From: Candidatus Neomicrothrix sp. UBA2110
GTDB lineage: Bacteria; Actinomycetota; Acidimicrobiia; Acidimicrobiales; Poriferisodalaceae
Direction: 5' to 3'
DNA length: 15,124 nt
NCBI GenBank assembly: GCA_002331465.1
Contig: DCYM01000243.1
Location: 1-15,124 of the forward strand
In this document: positions 7,476 to 13,761 of the stretch, one piece after another
Layout of the letters: every line of letters begins with the position of its first letter
Position numbering within the stretch: the stretch's first letter is position 1
Program-made: the position numbers and the translations under genes
Notes under the pieces: model-generated
Seen by the model: the letters and a program-made list of their open reading frames with translations, nothing else
Database searches by the model: none
Told to the model about the DNA's origin: nothing

Positions 7476-8522
7476 TTATGTCGAGGCACGGTCCAGCAGC
7501 ATTGCGTCGCCGAATGAAAGAAAGCGGTAGCCCTCCCGAAGAGCTCCGCTATATAGATCTCTCCAACGAGGTCCTAGGAACGCGTCGATCATTATCAGCA
7601 GGGTTGAGCGCGGGAGATGGAAGTTGGTCATCAGGAGGTCAACGACTTCGAATGGCATGCCTCGCCGAAGAAAGAGATCAGTCCGTCCTGCTAGTGGGCC
7701 CCTTGCCGCGGATTCGAGTGAACGAGCGGTGGTGGTGCCGATGGCGACTACTCGCCTCGCGTTTTGGCAGGCCTCCCAGGTGTTTTCCGGCACCTTATAG
7801 GCCTCGCTGTGCATCACATGATCGGATGGGTTATCAACCGTCACTGGACGGAAGGTATCTATTCCGACCACCAGATCTACTGTTCTTAGTTCAACGCCGC
7901 GTTCATGGAATCTCTTCATCACGGCGGCCGTTAAATGAAGGCCGGCAGTCGGTGCTGCGACCGAACCTGGCGAGTTGGCGTAAATGGTCTGGTATCTCTC
8001 CGGTGAATGCCCGGTCGAAACAATGTACGGCGGCAGGGGAGGTTCACCGGCGAGAGATAGGCGATGACAATCAAGGGGGCCCATCACGATTTGGCCGTCG
8101 TGAATAACTATGACTTCCCTTTGGCCGTCCTCACCGATCTTTTCTCCAACGGTGACCTGTAGGTCTGGGTCTCGATCACTGCGCAACTCGGTTCCGTTCT
8201 TCACTCGACGTCCCGGTCGAACTAACGCCGTCCACCCTTGTTGAGTTGGCTCAAGTAACAGCACCTCAACGGCACCGCCGCTGACCTTTCGTAGCGGAAG
8301 CCGCGCTGGAATAACTCGGGTTTCATTGATAACTACCAGATCGCCAGGACCTAACTGTTCGGGCAAGTTGGCGACGGTGAGGTGCTCGGGTTCGTGCAGG
8401 CTTCCCCGGTCTACCAACAGTTTCGCGCTGTCGCGCGGATCGGCGGGGTATTGGCCAATAGCGCGCTCAGGGAGCTCGTAATCAAATTCCTTCATGTTCT
8501 GAACACCACGCTCAGCACTCAT
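7476..8522 (-). CDS. queA: S-adenosylmethionine:tRNA ribosyltransferase-isomerase
   Basis: Transfers and isomerises the ribosyl group of S-adenosylmethionine onto preQ1 in tRNA to form epoxyqueuosine, directly after the Tgt step. The 348 residues show the family blocks NETRVIPARL (66-75), GEPPLPPYI (159-167), ERYQTIYA (about 175-182) leading to PGSVAAPTAGLH (185-196), GTTTARSLE (262-270), NFHLPRSTLL (300-309) and YRFLSFGDAMLL (332-343). The start is ambiguous. The ATG at 8522 gives nine extra residues, whereas the ATG at 8495 gives MKEFDYELPE, which matches the usual QueA N-terminus better; neither has a clear Shine-Dalgarno. It lies 13 bp after the GGCT-fold gene and 28 bp before tgt. No genes for making preQ1 are in the window, so the precursor must be made elsewhere or taken up. 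Confidence 0.96.
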   Translation of the reverse strand: MSAERGVQNMKEFDYELPERAIGQYPADPRDSAKLLVDRGSLHEPEHLTVANLPEQLGPGDLVVINETRVIPARLPLRKVSGGAVEVLLLEPTQQGWTALVRPGRRVKNGTELRSDRDPDLQVTVGEKIGEDGQREVIVIHDGQIVMGPLDCHRLSLAGEPPLPPYIVSTGHSPERYQTIYANSPGSVAAPTAGLHLTAAVMKRFHERGVELRTVDLVVGIDTFRPVTVDNPSDHVMHSEAYKVPENTWEACQNARRVVAIGTTTARSLESAARGPLAGRTDLFLRRGMPFEVVDLLMTNFHLPRSTLLIMIDAFLGPRWRDLYSGALREGYRFLSFGDAMLLDRAST

Positions 8523-8535
8523 GATGTCGTTGATG

Positions 8536-9159
8536 TTAGGTGGCTCGATTTACTAGTCCTACTAGAGTTTCCCGACTCCATTGCGGAGCGACACCCTCAG
8601 CTCGCAAAAGCCGGTCAACATGTTGACCAAGCAGCGTTGGCTCTGCTTCTAAGAAGCCTTCCAGAATCACCTTCAGATATGCCTCCCCTGGCGGGCTCGG
8701 TTTTGGTGGCTGAGAGCTCGTGAATGTCATCACTGGTTGACCTCGATATTCACCGAGACAAACGACGCGGGCGTACCAGGAGGTGCCAATCTCGGCCTGT
8801 TTCTCTGCCACCACTTTGTCGATATTTATCTCGAGGTCCCCGGGAAGCATCCCATTCTCTTGAGCGGCAACGTCCACAAATTGTTCCTGTGTGATATTCC
8901 AACAACGAACACTTGCACCTTGGTCGTTGTCGGGGTCCAAGAAGGCGACACCCCCGCCCCATCGCGAAGAAGACAATCCGAAATGCAAATGCCAGGGACC
9001 GTGTATTACTGGCGACTCGCGGCCGGGTTCTTGGCGGTCACGGGCTCCCACATGTTCTCGGTGACCCTCTTGGTAACTTCCGCCTCTGAGATAAAGAAGG
9101 AATCGTGCTCGAAGAACATTTGATCCGTATGCGGCATACCAAAGACGGTCTGAGTTCAC
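8536..9159 (-). CDS. Gamma-glutamylcyclotransferase-fold protein of unknown substrate
   Basis: A 207-residue soluble protein with no signal peptide or membrane segment. The N-terminus WYAAYGSN (residues 7-14) is the glycine-rich substrate loop typical of the GGCT/BtrG-like fold. A WGGGVAFLDPD segment follows at about 67-77, and Glu101, in the QEN segment after a QFVDVAA helix, is a candidate for the catalytic general acid/base of that fold. Proteins of this type in actinobacteria are often labelled as histone deacetylase or hypothetical proteins; I see no deacetylase motifs and would not use that name. The reaction, such as release of 5-oxoproline from a gamma-glutamyl compound, is not shown by the sequence. 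The GTG start lies 16 bp after ruvB and the end is 13 bp before queA, so it is embedded in the operon. Fold assignment is fairly sure; function is unknown. Confidence 0.8.
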   Translation of the reverse strand: MNSDRLWYAAYGSNVLRARFLLYLRGGSYQEGHREHVGARDRQEPGRESPVIHGPWHLHFGLSSSRWGGGVAFLDPDNDQGASVRCWNITQEQFVDVAAQENGMLPGDLEINIDKVVAEKQAEIGTSWYARVVCLGEYRGQPVMTFTSSQPPKPSPPGEAYLKVILEGFLEAEPTLLGQHVDRLLRAEGVAPQWSRETLVGLVNRAT

Positions 9160-9175
9160 CTGATCGAAGCCATCA

Positions 9176-10255
9176 TTATTCGAATAACGAGCGCCTTGTC
9201 GAAAAACGGTCTGGGGGATCGACTGCTAGGTGGGTGAATGCTGCTCTCGTGACCACCCGACCCCGCGGCGTACGTTGGAGCAGTCCTTGCTGTATCAAGA
9301 ACGGTTCATAGACATCTTCAAGAGTTTCAGGTTGTTCTCCCACGCTGATGCAAAGAGTGGATAACCCCACTGGGCCGCCTTCGTGCAGCACAGCAATCGA
9401 TTCGAGAATCGACCGGTCAACTTTGTCAAGCCCAAGTTCATCTACACCGAACAGGGCTAGTCCATCGCGTGCTACTTCGACATCAATGACACCGTCAGCA
9501 CGCACCTCTGCATAATCGCGGACGCGACGTAGTAGCCGGTTCGCTATTCGCGGGGTCCCCCGGCTTCTGCTAGCAATCTCAGCTGCGCCATCAGAATCAA
9601 CCGAGACGGAAAGAATGCCTGCCGCCCTTTCAACGATGGCTTGAAGCTCGACCGGGGCGTAATAATCGAGACGCTCCACTAAGCCGAAACGATCTCGCAG
9701 AGGCCCTGCAATTAATCCAGTTCTGGTTGTGGCGCCCACCAAAGTAAAAGCTGGTAGATCGAAGCGAATAGACCGAGCCGCTGGCCCTTTGCCGAGCACG
9801 ACATCTAGCTGAAAGTCCTCCATCGCCGGATATAGAACTTCTTCAACCTGTTTGGGTAGACGGTGAATCTCATCGATAAATAAGACGTCGCGGTCGCCTA
9901 AATTCGTGAGGATCGCGGCGAGATCGCCAGCCCGTTCGATGGCTGGACCTGAGGTCACGTGCATAACGACCCCGAGTTCCGCCGCCACAATTCCGGCGAG
10001 GGTTGTTTTCCCAAGCCCGGGAGGGCCCGCAAAGAGCACGTGATCCGGTGTTTGCTCTCGAGCGCGAGCCGCGTCTAGAACGACCCTCAGGTGATCTTTA
10101 AGCTCAGATTGACCAACGAACTCTTCCAACAGTCGAGGTCTCAACCCAACTTCGTCTTGCTCTTCTCCCACAGTGTCAGCTCGGAGAATTTCATCCCGAT
10201 TCTCGCTTTCGGTGCGGCGAAATCCCTCTTCTCGGCCCCAATCATTCTCAGTCAT
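9176..10255 (-). CDS. ruvB: Holliday junction branch-migration ATPase RuvB
   Basis: Hexameric AAA+ motor that, with RuvA, drives branch migration of Holliday junctions in recombinational repair. Of 359 residues, the RuvB-typical RPRLLEEFVGQ segment is at about 39-49, Walker A GPPGLGKT at 77-84, Walker B LFIDEI at about 125-130 with D128 and E129, sensor-1 region GATTRTG at 174-180, arginine-finger segment GPLRDRFG at 184-191, and sensor-2 RGTPRIANRLLRR at about 222-234. The C-terminal winged-helix domain includes GGPVGLSTL at about 283-291. There is a 35-residue charged N-terminal extension before the conserved region. The ATG overlaps the ruvA stop (ATGA) with no clear ribosome-binding site, so coupled translation is likely. 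The frame ends in tandem stops TAA TGA. Confidence 0.98.
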   Translation of the reverse strand: MTENDWGREEGFRRTESENRDEILRADTVGEEQDEVGLRPRLLEEFVGQSELKDHLRVVLDAARAREQTPDHVLFAGPPGLGKTTLAGIVAAELGVVMHVTSGPAIERAGDLAAILTNLGDRDVLFIDEIHRLPKQVEEVLYPAMEDFQLDVVLGKGPAARSIRFDLPAFTLVGATTRTGLIAGPLRDRFGLVERLDYYAPVELQAIVERAAGILSVSVDSDGAAEIASRSRGTPRIANRLLRRVRDYAEVRADGVIDVEVARDGLALFGVDELGLDKVDRSILESIAVLHEGGPVGLSTLCISVGEQPETLEDVYEPFLIQQGLLQRTPRGRVVTRAAFTHLAVDPPDRFSTRRSLFE

Positions 10256-10845
10256 TTGGTCGCCAAACGCTGTAAGGCGGAACGAAGCATGATCGAAGTG
10301 TCATCTCCTTCGAGGCCCTCCACCGCGCGCCGCACTTCTTCGGTTGCGAAACCCATTTGCGCTAAGGCGTCGCGGATATCGCTTAGAGCGGTAGAAACAG
10401 TCCGGTTGTCGATCGTTAGTTCGCTGTTATCAAGCTCGTATATCTCAAGGCGATTCTTCAACTCCAAAACCATTCTCTGCGCCGTTTTTTTTCCAACCCC
10501 GGGCACTAAACACAAGGCTTCCACGTCATCGCTAGCCACAGCGTGGCGCAGTTCGTCGGGGGGCAAGGTGGCCAAAACCGCCATCGCCAGCGCCGGACCC
10601 ACTCCATGGGCCCCGATTACAGATTCGAAGCACTTGCGTTCAGCCAGCGTCGCGAATCCGTACAGCTGTTGGTCACCTTCTCGGATGTGGTGATGAACAT
10701 GCACAAATACCTCGGCGCCTATTTCTGGTAGTTCCACGAGAGTTCCAAGGTTTACGGTGACTCGGTACCCAAGTCCGCCGACTTCTACTACGACTTCTCC
10801 TTCAGGGTCTTTGTCTATAAGCGAACCACGAAGCGAGCCGATCAT
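10252..10845 (-). CDS. ruvA: Holliday junction DNA-binding protein RuvA
   Basis: Binds the four-way junction as a tetramer and loads RuvB. The 197 residues are the normal length. The N-terminal OB-fold domain starts with MIGSLRGSL and includes GGLGYRV (23-29). Two helix-hairpin-helix motifs follow: IGAHGVGPALAMAVL at about 77-91 and CLVPGVGKKTAQRMVLELK at about 112-130. The C-terminal three-helix domain that contacts RuvB runs from about residue 150 to 197, after a flexible, polar linker. Its ATG shares one base with the ruvC stop codon (TGATG), with AAGG just upstream in the ruvC end, and its stop overlaps the ruvB start. The three ruv genes therefore form a translationally coupled unit. Confidence 0.98.
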   Translation of the reverse strand: MIGSLRGSLIDKDPEGEVVVEVGGLGYRVTVNLGTLVELPEIGAEVFVHVHHHIREGDQQLYGFATLAERKCFESVIGAHGVGPALAMAVLATLPPDELRHAVASDDVEALCLVPGVGKKTAQRMVLELKNRLEIYELDNSELTIDNRTVSTALSDIRDALAQMGFATEEVRRAVEGLEGDDTSIMLRSALQRLATK

Positions 10846-11345
10846 CAGACCTTAAAAACCTTTTCGAGCCGACGAGTTGATGCGTGAGCGAGGTGGCAAA
10901 GTGCCACAGCTGCGGCATCAGCTGCGTCTGGGGGTGTTGGAAGATCAGGTAAGGAGAGCAGAGATTGAACCATACGCTGCATCTGTTCTTTGGTCGCGTT
11001 TCCCCAACCTGCCACAGCTTCTTTCACTTGGTTTGGGGTGTATTCGACAACTTCGGCGCCCGCTGCCGCACCTACCGCCATAGCAAGACCGCTTACTTGA
11101 GCAACACTCATGGCAGTGCGCGCGTTCACCTGAAAAAAAACTCGTTCTATCGCCACCACATCCGGGCAATGTTCCTCAATTAATTCTTGAAATTCTCTAT
11201 GCACAGCTGCCAAGCGGTTAGCCGTCGCGGCTTTGGGGGGAGTACGGATCACACCAATAGCTACCGCTTCGGGCTTATTGCCCACCTGCTCCACAACGCC
11301 ATACCCACATCGGGATAGGCCAGGGTCAATTCCCAGAACGAACAC
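10845..11345 (-). CDS. ruvC: Crossover junction endodeoxyribonuclease RuvC
   Basis: Dimeric RNase H-fold nuclease that resolves Holliday junctions. The 166 residues are a typical length, and the four metal-binding acids are visible: D7 in GIDPG, E67 in AIERVFF, and D140 and D143 in the DAADAAAVALCH segment. The start is GTG at 11345; no Shine-Dalgarno precedes it. A TAGAAT hexamer ends eight bases before the start codon's first base, suggesting a leaderless transcript beginning at or next to the GTG. It sits 36 bp after yebC and overlaps ruvA by one base, the standard yebC-ruvCAB order. Confidence 0.98.
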   Translation of the reverse strand: MFVLGIDPGLSRCGYGVVEQVGNKPEAVAIGVIRTPPKAATANRLAAVHREFQELIEEHCPDVVAIERVFFQVNARTAMSVAQVSGLAMAVGAAAGAEVVEYTPNQVKEAVAGWGNATKEQMQRMVQSLLSLPDLPTPPDAADAAAVALCHLAHASTRRLEKVFKV

Positions 11346-11352
11346 AGGTTCG

Positions 11353-11381
11353 ATTCTACCGCACTACCCGGGGGGTGCCGA
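11353..11381 (-). promoter_or_regulatory. Candidate ruvC promoter giving a leaderless mRNA
   Basis: In the 36-bp yebC-ruvC gap the minus strand reads TCGGCA (11381-11376), a 17-base spacer, then TAGAAT (11358-11353). These match four and five of six bases of the bacterial -35 and -10 consensus, and TAGAAT fits the actinobacterial TANNNT form. The first base of the ruvC GTG is eight bases after the hexamer, the position expected for transcription start. The assignment is by pattern only. Confidence 0.45.
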
Positions 11382-12134
11382 TCAGTCTTCCGTAAGCTCC
11401 GCAAGAACTTCATCTGGCACGTCAAAGTTCGCGTAAACGCCCTGGACGTCATCATGGTCGTCTAGGGCATCCATTACGGCCATGACCTGGCGGGCATCGT
11501 TGCTTGAGGAAAGCTCAATGACATTTTGAGGCAAATAGATGAGATCGGTGGAAGATATTTCGATACCAGATTCTTCGAGCGCCTCTCGAACCGCAATGGT
11601 GTTGGAAGGATCGGTTGTCACCCTCCATAGTTCACCCTCAACCACAACGTCTTCGGCTCCAGCTTCTAGTGCGGCCAACATCACGTCGTCCTCATCGAGA
11701 CTGCCTGGTACCAACACCACTCCTTTGCGGTCAAATTGCCATGCAACCGCGCCCGGTTCAGCTAGAGATCCTCCGGCTCGAGTAAAGACGCTGCGGATCT
11801 CCGCCCCTGTTCGATTTCGGTTGTCAGTCAAGACGTCAACGAACATCGCTATGCCATGTGGCGCGTATCCTTCGTAGGTGACTTGTTCGTAGCTAACCCC
11901 TTCGAGTTCACCCGTCCCACGTTTGATCGCCCGTTCGATAGTGTCAAGCGGCACGGAGTTGTCGCGTGCCTTCTGGTACATCGTGCGAAGGTTGGCGTTC
12001 GAATCTAGATCGCCTCCCCCTTCGCGAGCTGCTACTTCGACCTGACGGATGAGCTTCGCGAAGAGCTTGCCTCGAGCTTTGTCAGCAGCACCTTTTTTGT
12101 GTTTGATGGTCGCCCATTTGGAATGCCCGGACAC
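11382..12134 (-). CDS. yebC: YebC/PmpR-family protein
   Basis: A 250-residue member of the TACO1/YebC family. These proteins are known both as DNA-binding regulators and as translation factors that relieve ribosome stalling at proline-rich stretches; the sequence does not tell which role applies here. The diagnostic N-terminus GHSKWATIKHKKGAADKARG (residues 3-22) is present, as are NVIELSS-type and TDNRNRTGAEIRSVF (about 103-117) segments and the GGSLAEPGAVAWQF region (about 121-134). The C-terminal part is strongly acidic, as usual. The start codon is GTG with an excellent GGAGG ribosome-binding site seven bases upstream, the best in this part of the window, which suggests high translation. 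It lies 83 bp after pdxT, the widest gap on this side, and 36 bp before ruvC. Confidence 0.96.
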   Translation of the reverse strand: MSGHSKWATIKHKKGAADKARGKLFAKLIRQVEVAAREGGGDLDSNANLRTMYQKARDNSVPLDTIERAIKRGTGELEGVSYEQVTYEGYAPHGIAMFVDVLTDNRNRTGAEIRSVFTRAGGSLAEPGAVAWQFDRKGVVLVPGSLDEDDVMLAALEAGAEDVVVEGELWRVTTDPSNTIAVREALEESGIEISSTDLIYLPQNVIELSSSNDARQVMAVMDALDDHDDVQGVYANFDVPDEVLAELTED

Positions 12135-12153
12135 TTAGATACCTCCGGGTCAT

Positions 12154-12182
12154 ATTGTGCCACCGAGATTGCATGATGCGAA
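12154..12182 (-). promoter_or_regulatory. Weak candidate promoter for yebC
   Basis: On the minus strand TTCGCA (12182-12177) and CACAAT (12159-12154) are separated by 17 bases, each matching four of six consensus bases. A start about seven bases downstream would give a leader of roughly 14 bases before the GTG that still contains the GGAGG ribosome-binding site. The match is weak and could be chance. Confidence 0.25.
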
Positions 12183-12195
12183 GGTTCGTATCTAC

Positions 12196-12217
12196 GGACC
12201 GCATTTCGCTGCCGTCC
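12196..12217 (-). other. Imperfect hairpin directly after the pdxT stop codon
   Basis: The transcript would fold GGAC-G-GCA against TGC-G-GTCC around a six-base GCGAAA loop, a seven-pair stem with one internal G-G mismatch, starting at the base after the TAA. No U-tract follows, so it is not a standard intrinsic terminator. It could stabilise the pdxST 3' end, partly attenuate read-through, or be fortuitous. Confidence 0.3.
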
Positions 12218-12805
12218 TTATAGCTCGCTAAGAAACATTTGGTGCAGGCGAAGGTCGTCCGTTAGCTCCGGGTGGAAGCTAGAAACCAAGACGTTGTTTT
12301 GACGACAAAGGACTGGTATTTCGGGCTGCTCATCAAGTTTGACCGTTGCTAGAACCTCAACTTCAGGACCGACTGTCGCTACGCCCGGTGCGCGAATGAA
12401 CACCGCCGGGAAGGGCTCCCCGAGTCCAATCACATCAATATCGGTTTCGAAGCTCGCGATCTGGCGTCCAAAGGCATTGCGGCGTACGGAAATATCTATC
12501 CGGTCAAAACTTCGTTGATCAGTTCGACCATCTAAGACTTTGTTGGACAACATGATCATGCCGGCACACGTGCCAAAAGCGGGAAGGCCTTGAGAAAGAA
12601 GTTCTTGTAACGGCTCAAAGGTTCCGCTCGATTCCAAGAGCATGGAAATAGTTGTTGACTCGCCGCCTGGCAGGATTATGGCGTCAATGGCCTCAAGGTC
12701 TTCTGGCATCCGTACTTCTAGGGCGCGGACCCCCAACTTTCGCAGCGCATCAGTGTGCTCCCCTGAGGCGCCTTGTAAGGCCAAAACCCCGACGAGCGGC
12801 GACAA
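12218..12805 (-). CDS. pdxT: Pyridoxal 5'-phosphate synthase glutaminase subunit PdxT
   Basis: Glutaminase that releases ammonia from glutamine and channels it to PdxS for vitamin B6 synthesis. The 195 residues match the family. The N-terminal GVLALQG block is at 6-12, PGGES at 46-50, the nucleophile C80 in the elbow FGTCAGM, and the His-Glu pair H178 and E180 in SSFHPEL. All triad residues are present. The start appears to be TTG at 12805: the frame contains the pdxS stop codon just upstream, and no ATG or GTG occurs before the conserved GVLALQG block. With only nine bases between the pdxS stop and this TTG and no ribosome-binding site, translation probably depends on termination of pdxS. 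Confidence 0.96.
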   Translation of the reverse strand: MSPLVGVLALQGASGEHTDALRKLGVRALEVRMPEDLEAIDAIILPGGESTTISMLLESSGTFEPLQELLSQGLPAFGTCAGMIMLSNKVLDGRTDQRSFDRIDISVRRNAFGRQIASFETDIDVIGLGEPFPAVFIRAPGVATVGPEVEVLATVKLDEQPEIPVLCRQNNVLVSSFHPELTDDLRLHQMFLSEL

Positions 12806-12814
12806 CTTGGCCGT

Positions 12815-13723
12815 CTACCAGCCGCGTTCGGAGAGCTTTGTGTCAAGCTCGCCGAGTTCTAGACCGGGCATCGCGTCTCCCAACCCTCGGCTCACTTTCG
12901 CGACCATTGCTGGGTCCCGGTAGTGCGTGGTTGCTTCGACGATGGCTTTAGCTCGAGGTGCCGGGTCTTCGCTTTTGAAGATCCCCGAGCCGACAAAAAC
13001 CGATTGGGCTCCGAGCTGCATCACTAGAGAGGCATCGGCAGGAGTAGCGATACCGCCAGCGCAAAACATCGGCACAGGCAACGTCCCAGTCTCAGCAACC
13101 TCTTGTACGAGACCCAGCGGAGCTTGCAAACGTTTCGCCCAGTCAAACAATTCAGCTGCGTCAGCTTGGGTGAGTTTACGAATATCCCCCAAGATTGAAC
13201 GCAAGTGACGGACTGCTTCGACAATGTTTCCTGTTCCAGCCTCGCCTTTTGACCGGATCAGGCATGCACCTTCGGAAATTCGGCGCAATGCTTCACCCAG
13301 GTTGGTAGCGCCGCACACGAACGGAACAGTGAACGCCCATTTGTCAATGTGGTGAGCTTCATCAGCTGGGGTCAGCACTTCCGATTCGTCGACGTAGTCG
13401 ACCCCAAGCGACTCAAGCACCTGAGCTTCAGCGAAGTGACCAATCCGAGCTTTAGCCATTACGGGAATTGTGACTGTCTCTTGTATCGCTTCAATCATTG
13501 AAGGGTCGCTCATTCGAGCGACTCCGCCATCGCGTCGTATGTCGGCAGGGACTCTCTCTAGGGCCATCACCGCTACGGCGCCAGCGTCTTCTGCAATTTT
13601 TGCTTCGGCTGGGGTAACCACATCCATAATCACGCCGCCCCGAAGCATGTCAGCTAATCCTCTTTTAACACGCACGGTGCCGATTTGAGAGTTTGAACCG
13701 CTGTTACTTTCAGCCATCCTCAC
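12815..13723 (-). CDS. pdxS: Pyridoxal 5'-phosphate synthase subunit PdxS
   Basis: TIM-barrel synthase that builds pyridoxal 5'-phosphate from ribose 5-phosphate, glyceraldehyde 3-phosphate and ammonia delivered by PdxT, the DXP-independent route. Of 302 residues, the catalytic positions are all visible: D34 in VIMDVV, the imine-forming K91 in VMAKARIGH, D112 in VDESEVL, and K159 in LIRSKGEAGTG; each is offset by ten from the Bacillus numbering. The glycine-rich phosphate-binding segments GEAGTGN (160-166) and FVGSGIFKS (233-241) are conserved. Two starts are possible, GTG at 13723 or ATG at 13717. The ATG is preferred because a TAGACT -10 element ends seven bases before its A, fitting a leaderless mRNA; the GTG would lie inside the untranscribed spacer. 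It is followed by pdxT after nine bases. Confidence 0.97.
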   Translation of the reverse strand: MRMAESNSGSNSQIGTVRVKRGLADMLRGGVIMDVVTPAEAKIAEDAGAVAVMALERVPADIRRDGGVARMSDPSMIEAIQETVTIPVMAKARIGHFAEAQVLESLGVDYVDESEVLTPADEAHHIDKWAFTVPFVCGATNLGEALRRISEGACLIRSKGEAGTGNIVEAVRHLRSILGDIRKLTQADAAELFDWAKRLQAPLGLVQEVAETGTLPVPMFCAGGIATPADASLVMQLGAQSVFVGSGIFKSEDPAPRAKAIVEATTHYRDPAMVAKVSRGLGDAMPGLELGELDTKLSERGW

Positions 13724-13751
13724 AGTCTAAGCCCGCAGACTGCCGAACAAG
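13724..13751 (-). promoter_or_regulatory. Candidate pdxS promoter giving a leaderless mRNA
   Basis: In the 38-bp gap between the lipoprotein gene and pdxS, the minus strand carries TAGACT (13729-13724), matching TANNNT. A weak -35-like CTTGTT or TTGTTC lies 15-16 bases upstream (13751-13745). The seventh base after the hexamer is the A of the ATG at 13717, and pdxS has no well-spaced Shine-Dalgarno. The -10 match and spacing are good; the -35 is poor. Confidence 0.4.
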
Positions 13752-13761
13752 TCAGGTCTAT

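Noticed and set aside
7460..8107. A 215-codon plus-strand frame opposite queA
   Set aside because: QueA motifs lie throughout the opposite strand; the plus-strand translation is Arg/Trp-rich and resembles no known family.
9176..9187. A perfect 12-base palindrome (ttattcgaataa) over the ruvB stop codon
   Set aside because: A perfect palindrome of this length is expected a few times by chance in 15 kb, and nothing nearby suggests an operator.
10091..10693. A 200-codon open frame on the plus strand opposite ruvA and ruvB
   Set aside because: It is antisense to two complete, well-conserved genes, has a Ser/Arg-rich composition typical of shadow frames, and shows no motif.
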